DNA from: Melampsora larici-populina 98AG31
Lineage: Eukaryota; Basidiomycota; Pucciniomycetes; Pucciniales; Melampsoraceae
Direction of reading: 5' to 3'
Length of the DNA stretch: 64,000 bases
NCBI RefSeq assembly: GCF_000204055.1
Contig: NW_006768806.1
Location: forward strand, 416,663-480,662
Below, one piece after another: positions 32,240-44,939 of this stretch. Made by a program: the position numbers and the translations under genes. The first letter of the stretch is position 1. Every line of letters begins with the position of its first letter. Under the pieces are notes generated by a model, which was not told the DNA's origin, ran no database searches, and was given only the letters and a program-made list of their open reading frames with translations.

Positions 32240-34645
32240 TCAAAATCTGACAGCGGCTGCTTGTTGAACGCTCGCCAAAGAAACTTTGTGTCCAAGTAGC
32301 TCTCTAATGTTGGAGATGCCATACCTAATGTAATTTTTCAATGTTACTTGTCAGTGGGAGCGAAGACTACTTTGAAAAGAAGTAGATAAGACTGACTTGA
32401 TCATTGTAGGCCTTTCAAGTGACAACCCCCACCCTAATACTCGCACATCCGGTGGGATTCCCATTGGCTCTGAAAACCGGAAGGCCAAGTACGAAACACG
32501 TCAATTACTTGTAATCCGATTCCGACATGAGTCTTGACAGGACATACCGAGCATTTCAGGCCGGAATAAACCCGAGTTTCCGATCTCAACCCATTTCTTC
32601 AAACCTTCGTGCCATGAGTAGATTTCCATGGATGGTTCTGGTGATATGACGAACGATTTTTTTGAAGGGCGAGTACATCAACATTATCGAAATAGATTTT
32701 CAAGACGTTCATGCGCTTACCAGTATAAGGGTTGTAAGTGGGTTTCACCCGGATATCATGAATTCCCATCTTGGCAAAAAACACTTTCATGAAGCCTGGA
32801 ACGTAAGTTTCAATATCAGCACCTCAAAGATGGCTTGAATGAAGCTTGCAAGTTGTTCAATGTACCGATCAAATCTCCCAGCGTGATGTTTTTATCTGCT
32901 ACCACGCCTTCCACTTGGTGGAACTCTGCCAAGTGAGTAGCATCGACTGCTTCGTTCCTGAATACTCGATCAATACTGAACATCTTACTGGGTACGAATT
33001 CCCCGTTTCCTTTTTTGCGGCAATCTTGGGCAATTTCATACAACATATTTGCTGAGACAGAGGTTGTATGCGTTCGCAAAAGTAGCTTCTCGGTTTCGGA
33101 TTTCTGGAAGGGAGCCCGGTAACCAATCGAGCCATGTCCACCTGTTTCGTGAATCTTCTTCACGCTTTTATAGTAATCATCCGGGAATTCAGTGGAAACC
33201 ACCGGGTCTGAATACCATAAACGAGTTAAATTGACAAACAAATCAGAGGTGATTTAGAAAAACTTTCATAGTAGATCACGCACCCTTAAGATAAAAGGTG
33301 TCCTGAGATTCACGCGCAGGATGCTGTTGGGGCACGAAAAGTGAATCAAAGCACCAGAAAGAAGATTCCACATATCTATCGGCTGGCATTTCTGTGAATC
33401 TGAATGAAAATAACATCATGTCAAACATCTGGGGGGCCAAATTTCATTTCGTGCGCCTGTTTGTGTGTCACCTTAAGCGAAACTAACCCCATTTCAAAGA
33501 AAATGTTACGAAATTCCTCTCGAACCTTCATAAGCGGATGTAGAGCTCCACCATTAGGCAGCACGCCTACTGCATTGAAGTTATACGGTTTAAACTTGGC
33601 TGTCTGCCATAGTCCACTAGGGGCGCAAAATCATTATCAGTCGATCAAGGAAAGAAACGGATGGGCAGCGACAGCAACAAGCCATAGATATGCACTGAGT
33701 TATAGCTTACGATGACAAAAGTTCAGCTGTCAGATCTGTCTCAGGTTTCTCGATCGTTGTGGCGAATTTGGTTCCTTTGTCAGCTGAAAAATACATGTAC
33801 TTCCTGTGCAGGTCATCAGACGCAGGTTGGACGATCAAGAACTTAAGTCAGAGTCAGGAGCCGATGATCTGAGATCCGTCATCGCACGAAGTCATTGAAG
33901 TTATCCTACTTCTTTTCGCAAAGTTTCCGTTTCCTGTAGTCGGCAATTCTGGTTCCTTTAGCATCATCATCTGGAAGCCTGCCATGAGTTTCAATGGCAA
34001 CCAGGTCCAGTTTTGTCTGGTCTATGATCTGATCGGCCTCCATCTGTAATCATAGTCAGGATCCTGAAGTTCAGTACCAGATCAATGGGAATCGACCAGC
34101 TTGAAAATAACCAAGTCTCGACGACGTACAGCCCTGGCAAATCCACCGTCGCTTCGCTTCTTAATCCATTTATTCCGAAAAGCCTTTCCTTGACCGACTT
34201 TTGCCCCTTCCGCACCCAGGCTTGCTTGTAACTCTGCCATCAACATTCCTTTCTCGCCCAAAACTTGCCAGACCCGATACTCATGACTTCCCGAAGAGGC
34301 TAATTCTTTTCCTTCTGTACTAAGAACATGTACTTCAATGTTGTGAGTCTGGTATGTGACCATCTGAATCGAAAAAGTGACATCGAATATATTCAGTGCT
34401 ACTTCAAAATTATCCTTCATATTTTCTTGAACGAATAGGCATACCTCTTTTCCTGCCAGACTATCTAGTGCACCCTTGATGGATAACTGATCTTCGGCTC
34501 GACTTGCATCCGATTCATCAGGTGGATTGCTAAGGCTATCCCTAGGAGGTTGGAGTTCTCGAGTGTCTGAGATGGGTGATTGGGCGAGTAATGCCAAGAT
34601 ATGAAGTTGTAAGTCGTCTGAGTCCATAGCTGAGAAGACGCCCAT
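32240..34645 (-). CDS. FRS2: Phenylalanyl-tRNA synthetase alpha subunit, cytosolic, 11 exons
   Basis: The product is the catalytic alpha subunit of cytosolic PheRS, which charges tRNA-Phe as an alpha2-beta2 complex. Exons (minus) are 34645-34445, 34363-34097, 34043-33910, 33803-33711, 33616-33488, 33399-33284, 33207-32866, 32795-32721, 32637-32548, 32469-32397 and 32324-32240. Phases agree throughout, giving about 534 residues against ~500-510 in animals and yeast. The N-terminal winged-helix region is followed by ADYRKRKL and [20 protein letters not shown]. Then come class II motif 1 ([20 protein letters not shown]), motif 2 ([20 protein letters not shown], Arg near 391) and motif 3 ([16 protein letters not shown]). 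[16 protein letters not shown] and [14 protein letters not shown] are typical. The second exon's donor (GTCGAT) is weak but phase-consistent. The first ATG has a good context (AAAATGG); a second ATG at 34627 is possible. It looks intact. Confidence 0.95.
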
Positions 34646-37490
34646 TTTATCTCGATCGATTCTTGATGTGTCAATCCAGATGCTTGTTTCTCAAGTTTTC
34701 TTTTCGTCAGAATTTGATTTCTGTCATACATATCCGCGACTGCCGGTCCGGATACTGCTAACAGCAGTGATCCCGATTCCCGAAGCCGAACGTACCCGGT
34801 CACATAACTTGGGTTGATATGAAAATTGTCAAGAAAACTTCAACCAAGATGGAGAGTACGAGGAGTTGATATAGCTTTCTGATAGCCATAGGTCATCCTG
34901 TTGCAAGGCCAATCTACCAAAGCAAAATTAAAATTTTTAAGCTGTCAATCAATCTCTCATTTAATATTTCTTCATCAATTATTTGGTATGAGATTGCCAG
35001 ATTTTCCAAGCTTTGTAAAGTACGTACACTAATATTGTCTCCATGCGCCATGAGCTTTCTTGAGAACACAAATATACCTGCTGACGAATATGCACAATGT
35101 CTTTGTGTACATATTTTCTGATTGTCAAAACAAGGGTTAAATAGTGATTCTGTCATAAGCTGAGTCAAAAACCAAGTGCAAATACAGCTCTTTGTCGGTG
35201 TTCTTCTCCTCTCATGCATTGCCTCCAAACCAAAAAATACTGAATCCCAGAACTATAAAAAATGCTACATGCATCACTGCAGTTAGTCCTAAACAAATGT
35301 CCAATATTAAATCAATAAATTTGAATGTGAATAAAAGATATCTCTTATTGTTTTACATGTCCAGCTTTAATGGACCTTGATTTGTTCAGTTCTTGCCAAA
35401 ACACTTATGCCTTTTTCTTTCAAGCAGTCTATTATCAGGTATCTACCTTTTCAAAGGCTCTGACTTGGTGTGTTGGGGGGTGTAGGCGGTGGACTGCCTG
35501 TTGGAGAAAAGTCTTTGTGGGCGGGGGCGGGTGCACTGCAAACATTATTCAACATCCCCAAGCGGGCAGGCAAAAATGATTGGGAGTATGATTTGTCATA
35601 AAATGATCTATCACTCCACGCCTGAGCCATAACACCCACACTACATATGTGTAGCAGGCTCAGTGAATATGTGGGTATCATGTACATACAGTTCTGCTCA
35701 GTTATCTGCTCATCAGGATAAGTTATTCATATGTAATACATGCTGTAACTTTTTTGAGATTGAAAAAAGCATTCAAAAGATTGACTACATACACTGACCC
35801 GATGTTTTGGTGTGATCTTATTAGGGCTGTGGCCCGGACCTGTGATCTCAGGGCCGGCCGCTGTGGTGATCTATTTATGGGATCAATCAAGAAAATCAAT
35901 CATTATAACTTAATCAAATTATTAGGAAACTTCAGTGTAGTAGAAAATTCACAATGAAGGTTTTTAGATCAATTGAAGCTCTTAGAGGCTTATGTGTAGT
36001 TATTAACTCAATATTATGTCATCTTATTTCATATATATTCTTAAGATCATTATATTTTACTTACAAAGTTATTACAAAAAGACAGAAAAAGAAAAGATAA
36101 GAAAAATTCAAAAATATAGGTGTAAAAGTTGGAAAATGGTTTTTAGGGTATTAATAATTAAGTTACGGGTTGATTAGGGTTAGAATATGAAAGAATAACA
36201 TTTTATTAATACATTAACAACTTTAATATTGGTGGTTGATAGGAGAAAACGGAAGTTATTAGCAGAAAGGTACTTTTTTGAGGATGGTAAACAAGGGTTA
36301 TACGTGTAGTTTACATATGTAATGGTGGTAGTAGTGGAAATTAAGGTTGCCAAGAAGATTTTCGGGGATTTTTAAGGTTTTAGAAGATGATTTCATATTA
36401 CATGAGCAAGTAAAAGAGAGTAGCAGCTGTGAAAAGTGAAGAAAATAGGTGAAAATAGTCAAAAATGAAGGTTTTCAGTTGATTACATATGTCAAATGAC
36501 GTCAGATTAGGTTGGTAGATAGCTCATTCAACGCAGAGGAGTGTATGACATAACGTACAAACTTTAAACCATTAGTAACGGAGGTTTATGTAAAAAGTTA
36601 TAAGGGACATAAGAAATTGGTGTGAATCTCGAATTTACAGTCACAAGTCAACATGTAACACCAAAAACCTTAACTTCACAACTCAATAGCTTACTCATCA
36701 CTCATCAGAAATAGGTCATATGGGTATCATAAATGATCAGTATCACGAGGGCTACAAGATGCACTATAGTAATTCAGAATTGGACCCCATCTGAAAAAAA
36801 TCGTAATCTCAAAAATTGATTTGCAGCTAGTTTACAAGGAAAAAATCACCTGTATTCATCTTAAGAAGTGCTGTACATTAAATCATTGCGTCATTGATCA
36901 CTTTTGGCTGTGAAAATTACATCATACATTAGTAACAAGATCATTACATTGTGTCATCACATGGTTTTTAGGGTTCTTTAGGCGGATTTGGCTGGTTTTT
37001 GAGGCTGTTGACTATTGTAGAGGTTTTTACATGTGGATATAAGTACTCCTTGATGATTTTGGGATTTTTGTTCTTTTTTCTGCATCTTATACCTTTGTTG
37101 TAGTGTTATAAATCATCATTTATTTACTATATTTGTACTAAGATCACTTAAATCTGCCCCTTCAAAGTAAGGAGAAATTTATTTACGTGTGTTAAAGACT
37201 ATAAGTCAATTTGGGAATAATACTTAACAACAGTATTGCTAGCAATAACATAGTGTGTGGACTTTTTTGCGCTTAAAATCTGGGAATAATACTACACAAC
37301 AGCATTGCTTTATTTCTCTGGTGCTTTTTATCTTTTTCTCTGTTATCACAAAGTGGTCAGCAAGTGCCCTTGTGCTGGTTTCTTTGAAGAAGGCAGTCTT
37401 TAGTCAACTTCTACTATATTACACGTAGTAGATTATCCCTTCTTAGGTGTTGTAAAGCTCTTGTTGAGCTTTAAATACTACACCGCGCGA
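34646..37490. other. Intergenic with repeat fragments
   Basis: No gene is supported; the frame at 34914-35228 (minus) has no domain. About 35588-35725 is one copy of a ~135-bp dispersed repeat whose inverted copy is at about 41395-41522. At 35822-35867, TAGGGCTGTGGCCCGGACC followed by CAGGGCCGGCC resembles a vestige of the hAT MITE ends seen at 45837. 35940-37440 is AT-rich with nothing recognisable. Confidence 0.45.
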
Positions 37491-37865
37491 CCAGGCCCGG
37501 ACCTGATGCGACCCAAAGGCCTTCAAAATGGGCTCGGCTCGCTCAGGGCAGGGCCAGATTTTTGGCCCTGAGGCAGGGCTCGGTCAGGTCAGGGTCAGGC
37601 AGGGGCAAAGGTACCATAAGACTTCATTTCAGCATGTTTGTAAAGCATATAACTATCAGTATCAAGTAAATAAGTATCAGAGCAACTTAGAGAACAAAAA
37701 AGGGGCATAATTGTAAACTTTGAAGTAAAATAAGTAAAACTACTATCAGAGCTACATAGATAATGAAAAGGAAATCATTTGGCTAACTCCTTCTTCCAAC
37801 TCTTGAGACAACTTGAGCCTCAAGATTGAGGGGAGTAAAAGGTGCTCTATGGTCACTCATGACTC

Positions 37866-40819
37866 TCAAAGTGTTAGAAAAGAACTCTCAGTAGGAGCGC
37901 TGGTGGCAGGAACTGCCAGCATTGCCTTCGCCATGCGTCCCAGATTAGGCCAATGACGTCTGTGAAGGTCCCAGTAGTTGAGGGGGTTGCAGATCTCATC
38001 TTCTTGAGGCGCAGTCAGGTATTCAGTCACCTTGTGTTCAAGTTCAACTGGTACCAACTTGTGGCGTTTGATGAAGTGACGAGGTCGATCAGGATCAAAG
38101 GTTTCCTCATTTTTGACGACTCAATTTCGGGATCAACAGCTGGTTTGAATTTACGAACTTGTTCCGTGAAATAATCAAGTAAATCTTGAGATACCCATAA
38201 TTTTAAGACAAGGGTTGAGAATCACAGAACAGATAGAAACTGATTTTTTTTGGGTGGCCTCCTGATATTGGATGATCTTCTTGATCATAGGCATGATGGC
38301 AACCTTTAGCTCCTTGCAGTTAGGGTCAGCCCAGGCCTGTAAAAAATGTGAGATGTATCAGCAAACAAAACCAACCAAGCAAAAAGAAAAAGACAAAAGA
38401 ACAAAAAGAGCTCACCCCCCTCAAGTTGTTCAACCAACCATTGGTAGTCTGGCATAACACAAGAGAATGTTGGGTATTGATTTCCTTCAATTTTGCAAGT
38501 GACATGAGCAAGAGGTGATAGAAATTGAACCAGATTTTCCACCAAGTCCCATTCCTCATCTTCCAGTTTGTAATCCTTGAGTTCAGGGTTACCATTGAAT
38601 TGATATTCTAAAACAACTCTAAGGTATACAAATCTTTGAAGAGAATTGTGCATTGATGACCAGCGAGTTGAGACTTCATGTACTAGACCAACCTTTTGTT
38701 TCAAGACAGCACAGCTTGAGACGGCTTGGTCAAGAGCCATCTTGAGTTGGCTACTGTGTTTGACACAAGTGTGGAAGCCTCTGATGCAAGTGAGGATGCT
38801 TCTTATCTTGGCATTAGGAGTAGGCTTGATGAATAAAGGTACATGAGAATGACATTGAGGTATTGCAGGATCAAGAGCGTTGATTGGCGCTGGAGAAGAC
38901 TTGAAGAAACACAGGTTTGTGAAGTTTTGCTTTCCCTGAATAGGATTAAGATCAATTAGAGTCTTACGGAGGAAGACTAGTTGATCAAAAGGAAACAACA
39001 ATCTGCGGAGGAGATTGTTACACACGAAAGAGTTTGAGTTTGATTATCATCATAAGAGAAAATAAACATAACAACAATATAAACTAACACCTGAATAGGA
39101 TTAAGATCAATTAGAGTCTTATGGAGGAAGACTAGTTGATCAAAAGGAAACAACAATCTGCGGAGGAGATTGTTACACACGAAAGAGTTTGAGTTTGATA
39201 GGGAAAAGGAGAACAAGTAGTCTAGACAATGGGTTCTATATAGTAAAGACCCTAATGAACTCTACTCAGTGGCATGATGTGAAAGAGAACTAGTTGATCA
39301 AAAGGAAACAACAATCTGCGGAGGAGATTGTTACACACAAAAGAGTTTGAGTTTGATAGGGAAAAGGAGAACAAGTAGTCTAGACAATGGGTTCTATATA
39401 GTAAAGACCCTAATGAACTCTACTCAGTGGCATGATGTGAAAGAGAAAAAGAAATAATAATGCCCTTAGTAGTGCTATAACGTCCTAACACGTAATGTGC
39501 TTTAATGGATCACTTCGTGATCCTGATTGACTTTTGATCAAATACTGCCATGCCACCCTTGGCAACTAGATTAATAACATGGGAAACACATCCATGGAGG
39601 TGCTGGGTTGTGTCAAACTGGGGAATCAATGAGGAAAGTGCCTGCCCCATGGTGGTGTTATTGGACGCATTATTGGCGGTGATACAGTAGAGGTGATCAG
39701 TGATTTTGAATTCGTCCAAGATTTGCTTGAGTAAACTGAGCCGGTGTGGGGACCGTCAATGGGTTTTAGAGCCAAAGTAATGCCACACATCTGAAATTAT
39801 TGTTGATCCAATGGGCGGTGACTCCTAGAATTGCCAGATTGTGAGGCGATGTCCAACCATCACAGGTGAGACTGATATGTTGAACCTCTGAAAGGACGTT
39901 CAAGATGATAGCTCGAGTGGTTTGAAAGCTGTCCACAATTCCATCGGAGATCAAAGTTTGTTTGGACAACAGAGAATAAGATTCCGGGTTGATCATTGAG
40001 AAGAGTGCTCAAAACTCTGCAGCATTGACAAGAGACACCGGAAGCTTGCGGTTGACAACCAGACGGATGAGCAGTTCCTTGAGATTGGCTTGGTTGAGAG
40101 GTTTGACCTGAAGATTTGATAGAGTAAGTGAGAAACTGAAAAAAAAAGATAGATAGAAAGATAGAAACCGAGGGGAAAAAAGGAATGAAGAAAGAGATAA
40201 CAAGATAACAAGAAGGAAAGAAAGCTTACACCTTGTACTTTGCCATCAACATAGAAAGCTGGGAGTGTGGCTTGCAGATATGATGAGCTTGAGAAAGGTG
40301 TCAAGCCATCGACTTTGTGCTGGAGTTTCTGTCGACAGCCATGGCCAGGTTGCAGATCGCTGCAGGTGGTGATTGGTCTGTGTTGGAGGTAGGATGACAA
40401 TCAATGAAGCCTTCTTTTGCTTGACAAATGTTCTTCAAAAAGCCAAGTTCGTCCGTTCTCTGGATGAAGTACTGCCACACCCACGAGGAGCAAACAGCAG
40501 TAGTAGTATTGGAGGCAACTTTGGAAATGGAATTGGATGGGGTAATGGTATTTGAAGTAGATGGACTGAGAGGGTTAGCTGCAGAACCAGAGGATTGGCA
40601 CTGCAGTTGAGTAGATAAACGGGTGACAGGGGCAGAGGGCATGGTGACACATGATTGATGACACGATGTTTGGGCAATGATTCTTTTGCAGGTATGTTGG
40701 CTGTCACTGAAACTTAGTTTTAGTTGAGTCAAGCTTGGATCTGAGGTGGGATTTTCTTTGGCAACCCGGCCAGGACGGCAGGCTGAGACGCCCACAGGGC
40801 CATTTGTACGTCTCATCAC
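37866..40819 (-). pseudogene. hAT transposase pseudogene
   Basis: Pieces in order on the minus strand are a Ser/Thr/Gln-rich N-terminal region with SSWVWQYFIQRTDELGF; LIRLVVNRKLPVSLVNAAEF; NPESYSLLSKQTLISDG; the RNase H core with TCDGWTSPHNLAILGVTAHW; HLYCITANNASNNTTMGQA; HGCVSHVINLVAKGG; VSTRWSSMHNSLQRF and VLEYQFNGNPELKD; and the start of the dimerisation domain (PLNYWDLHRRHWPNLGRMAK, VPATSAPTESSFLTL). The pieces need several frame changes. In the second catalytic motif, usually TADNASNN, the Asp is Asn (TANNASNN). The C-terminus stops right after ESSF, which stands where ERVFS-type sequence normally begins. The protein is inactive. Confidence 0.87.
38936..39480. repeat. Local triplication of ~155-159 bp inside the hAT relic
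   Basis: The block from CCTGAATAGGATTAAG through GACTAGTTGATCAAAAGG and GAGATTGTTACACAC starts at about 38936 and again at 39090, 154 bp apart. The GAACTAGTTGATCAAAAGG part recurs at 39288. A second segment, GGGAAAAGGAGAACAAG to GTGAAAGAGAA, occurs at about 39200 and 39359. Copies are nearly identical, so the tandem growth happened after the transposase had decayed. Confidence 0.85.
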
Positions 40820-40913
40820 GTTAGGTTTTGTGGCCCTGGGCCCAGCCCTGAGTGCCTTGAGAAACCCTTTGGGCTAATCGGGTTGGCCAGGGTCGGGCCC
40901 AGGTCACAGCCTA

Positions 40914-42480
40914 AAGGATTCAGAGAATCCTGATCAGAAACAAACAGAAACAAATAAACTCAGTCTAGGATATCTTGAAAGCACACTGAAAGATGTTAGG
41001 GATGAGGTATTGTTTATAGTTTGTAAAAGTAGAAAGCTTGAATGAATAAGAAAAGCTTTCGAAACAGGAAACAAGATATATGAGAACACTGATACAATCT
41101 TTGGTTAGGTTAAATCACATGACTACAAAATGGATATATTCATGACATAAGTAATTAAGCAATTAAAACAGAAACATAACCTTAGAGTTGTTAGTATTAC
41201 GCATGTAGATATGAATATACTCCAACACAGCCCTAGATCTCATCAACTCAACTGCATGTAACACCCTTTCTGTTACTAAGAAATAGCTTCAACAATATTG
41301 CCTGAGCAGCCATAGAATTATATGTAGTGAATTTTTGGGACAATTATTTCAAAGTCAAAAAAGTTCCATGTGGTATAACATGTGATTTATCTATTCTGAT
41401 GGGCAAAAAACTGAGCAGACCTGTATGTACATGATAGACAACTATTGACTTAGCTTGCTGCACATATGTAGTGTGGGTAAAATGGCTCAGGTGTGCAGTA
41501 TTAGATTCTTTTATGACAAACTGTACTATTAATCATTTTCCTCTTCCAAATTGGGGAAGTTGAATGATGTTTACAGTGTTGGGTGGCCCATGGGAACCGC
41601 TGTCTCTACTATCATGGTTTCTTCTTCTCCTTCCTTAATGTTGGCTTACTGTGTCTTACTACATCTAACTCTTATCTATTTACAAAAGTTTATCTTCTGT
41701 TTTTCCCCTTGTTTTCTTTCTTTAACAGTTTTGCTGTAGGGTGGGGTGGGCGGTTTTTAAAAATGAAATCTATATATTTCTTGTTGATTTATGAATTTGA
41801 ACTTGAGGTGTCTCAGTGAGCAGAGGTGTTCGGAAAGGTGAAGATGGGAAATCTTCACAGTCTATATCTACTCTTTTCTTGGGCTGGGACTGGGGCAGAT
41901 TTTCCCCTGGCCCCAAGGTCACCCTTGATCTCATCCACTGTGTCTTGGGTCTCAGTGGAACTCACCAATGATGTTGTGCCTTTGGCCACCAGTGTCAATA
42001 AACCATATAGGCTATTTATTTAATAAAGAATGTAGTCCAAATGAATGGATGTAGAAAATCCATTCCTGTCTATTTTTGTCCTGCATCCATATCCCATATT
42101 GTCCATTCCAAGCTGTCAAAATACTCAGACTATGGGTGTTGCCTCCTCTCCAGACTTGAGTTCTTGAAATGGCTTAGTAATTGGTTCTGCTCTGTGTGCT
42201 CCTACATAACCCATACCCCACAGGGAAGTCAATGCTATTATAGTTGCTGAGTTTTTATTAAGTTGAGAAATAAGTGAATGTTGCAATTAATAGAAGATAA
42301 AAGATCTTTCAGCATTACTGACTCTTGATTGAAAGGAGTTTCAATTTAAACTGACCAAGCATTGCGCTAGCAAAGAACACTGTAAATGCAGCCTGTAATC
42401 CATGCCAATAGGCTGCAGGAGGGGCACTAGACTACATGATTTTGACAATGGTAGAATCACTTGCATCAGTCACATGTGAT
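40914..42480. other. Intergenic with one dispersed repeat copy
   Basis: No gene is supported; hydrophobic plus-strand frames at 41551-41819 show no family. About 41395-41522 is the inverted copy of the ~135-bp repeat at 35588-35725. Confidence 0.4.
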
Positions 42481-42494
42481 GTCTAAGGGAGTCC

Positions 42495-44810
42495 AAATGA
42501 CATACAATAGATGTTTTTGAGATCTTCACACCCAAAACCTTGCTTGTTGAGACTGTCAATTCCCCCTGTAAGATTGCGAGACGGTATCAGAGTCTTTGAA
42601 AGAGGGTGCACTACCAGTTTGGTATTTCTGACCTGAGCAATTGTTGCAATCCCCAACCCAATTACACTGAATACACCTGAAATTTGATTGATTCAAGCCA
42701 CACATGGATCAATTATGTTCATTTTCAACAATGCATCCGGCAAAAAGAAGAAAATATAGGCAAACTCACGAGTGAAGCTGAGAAGTACGGCGCCTGCAAT
42801 TCCCTGTTCATTACTCCTTGAGATCCTTGATCCAAACATTGCAACTACAGAAAACTGAAGAGGAGCATGTGGATATTTGCAGTTAAGGATTTCAGATATC
42901 GGGTTTTCCACCAATGTCGTTTGAGGGGTTCAGATGAGAAATCAAAATGCACGAGGAAAGGAATCACTAACAACAAAGTCGGCACCTATCACCGAGAGAA
43001 CTATGGCTGCGAAATTGTATTTCCAATAACTTTCATTTGGGCTCATGTAAGCTGACAAAGCACAAGAAGTCTGTATTTTGTTCCACAAATCCCAAAGTCA
43101 GAATCTCAAGTTTGATTTGGGTAAATGTTAAGCATTGCCATCATGAAGAAGCCGATGATAGGAGTTCTTGAAGGTATAGTCTCACCAGGCTGGCTACGCA
43201 TCCTCCGATGATTATAGCTTGAGCAGGCAAGATATTGGTCAGGTGACCAGTGATTAGGTTCAACGCCAAACCAACAATCAACCTTGACCATTTCAAATTT
43301 TGAAGGAGTTGAATAGAGTAATTTAGCATTCATGGTGTTGCCATCCTTCTATTAAAGCCTCAGAGGACTCACAATGGAAGGAAGCGGAGAAGATTTTGCA
43401 ACAAGGAGAGCTTGAGATAGGTTTGAAAGCTGATTTGTCAAATGAAGATGTTCTTAGTTCTGAGAAGCACGTCAATTCTGATACGGAGGAGATGTATTAC
43501 GAACTAGTAATTCATGAAATAATTGTGATTTGTGAAAGCCAGATAGACCAGTCCTGCGATGACTTGTGATGCCAGGAAATACCTTCTGTCGAACAAAGAG
43601 AGTGGGACCAAGGGCTCGCTCTTGCCTCTCCGCTCGACATACATCTCCCAGCCAAGGAAAGCCGAAAGCAAGAGTAGTCCGGAAATCAGGGGTACCAACA
43701 TTTGTGGAGATTTCCAACCATAGCGAGGAAAAAACAACATGGAAACGACAAGCACTACCAGGCCACTCATCAACAGTGCGGCACCAAACCAGTCGACATC
43801 TTTGATGCTCTTTTTGGGGTCTCGAGGTGGGTCTGATGGCAGTATGAAATATGAGAGGACAACCGCCAAGGCTGAGAGGGCTAGGCAAAAATAAAAGAAC
43901 TGGGGAGTTTTTCGGAGAATTTGAATGAGTAAACATCATTATCTTTTGGATGAACAAGCCGCTCACCGATCTCCATCCAGGCCGAGTGGTTTGTGTCATC
44001 CAGTCCCCCACCAAGAGTCCAATCGAAGCGCCAAGAGGTGAACCAGCAGAAAAACTAGCGATACCCTCTGTCCTCATCTTTGAACCCTTAGCAAAAGTGC
44101 GGGAAAGGATTCCAAGGAGAGCAGGAGAGATGGCAGAAGCCCCGAGACCTTGTATCGCGCGAAACACAGCCAGTTCCAATGCTGAATCTGCTTTAGCACT
44201 CGCCAGGGAAAACCCTGCAAAGACGGTCAATCCTATCAGGAGACAGAATTTATGACCATACTATGTCGTGAAATTCCGACGTGTAGCGCATTTGGGAGAA
44301 AATCACTCAAGTATCAGTGATTTGTGTGGTTGGTCGGATGAATGGGAGACATTGGCAAGCGCAGATGGAGATCACTGACGATGTCACTTAGTCTACCGGC
44401 CAATAAGAGTGTCCCACCATATGGAAGCGAAAAACTGGTGGAGATCAACTGAATATTTGTAGAATCGATATCTGTAAAGAACACACGCCAAGAAGAAAAG
44501 ACGCAGCGTCCAGCGGAATATCAGCATGCCCAGGTCAGACCTATAACATCTTGACGATTGACGAGCAATAATTGGACATACCAAGATCATCCTGGATGCT
44601 TGGCGACATCACGTTGATGGCCAATTGGGTCATGTTCTATGTTACATGAGTTTGGGAAGATAAATTTGATGTCAGTCACGAAACATAACACCGCGAAATT
44701 CAGATTGTGAACGCAGAGAGACCGAGGCTGACACTGATGATAAAACCTAAGACGCAAACGAGAATGATAATCACAGATTTGCGAACGCTGAGCTCCGGAG
44801 GGTTCTTCAT
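42495..44810 (-). pseudogene. MFS drug:H+ antiporter (DHA2-like) pseudogene
   Basis: Minus-strand coding islands follow the order of a 14-TM DHA2 transporter. They are MKNPPELSVRKSVIIILVCV; NMTQLAINVMSPSIQDDLG; DIDSTNIQLISTSFSLPYGG with LLLAGRLSDI; YGHKFCLLIGLTVFAGFSLA; AVFRAIQGLGASAISPALLG and GILSRTFAKG; PLGASIGLLVGDW; ALSALAVVLSYFILPSDPP and KSIKDVDWFGAALLMSGLVV; SLFDRRYFLASQVIAGLVY; IVGLALNLITGHLTNILPAQ; GSRISRSNEQGIAGAVLLSF; and FSVIGLGIATIAQVR. Introns with GT-AG ends join several. A TGA follows SAFTI where the frame should run on to the second island with no phase-compatible donor, and the segment after HNYFMNY is missing. The residue pattern fits export of small toxic compounds. I judge the gene broken, though an unusual splice cannot be excluded. 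Confidence 0.8.
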
Positions 44811-44939
44811 TATTGACCAGGTGGCGGCTGGCACGGAGCCAACTTTCTCAGGGAAGAGAGACGATGAGGCGAGACAGAGACAGGTTGATATGTGGATTCC
44901 TAGACTGTGTGAAATGAACGTAAAAATAGTCAAGCGCAA

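Larger units (their letters stand above)
37490..40913 (-). mobile_element. Decayed hAT transposon
   Basis: The ends carry imperfect GC-rich inverted repeats. The left end near 37490 reads GCGCGACCAGGCCCGGACC. The right end, reverse-complemented, reads TAGGCTGTGACCTGGGCCCG and ends at 40913. No matching 8-bp duplication is visible. The interior is a broken minus-strand hAT transposase plus a local triplication at about 38936-39480. The end sequences resemble those of the MITE at 45837-46182. Confidence 0.7.

Noticed and set aside
34082..34645. A 187-residue unspliced protein at the start of the PheRS alpha gene
   Set aside because: An intron (34444-34364) and a downstream intron interrupt it; the spliced frame matches PheRS alpha and the unspliced frame ends in a stop within intron sequence.
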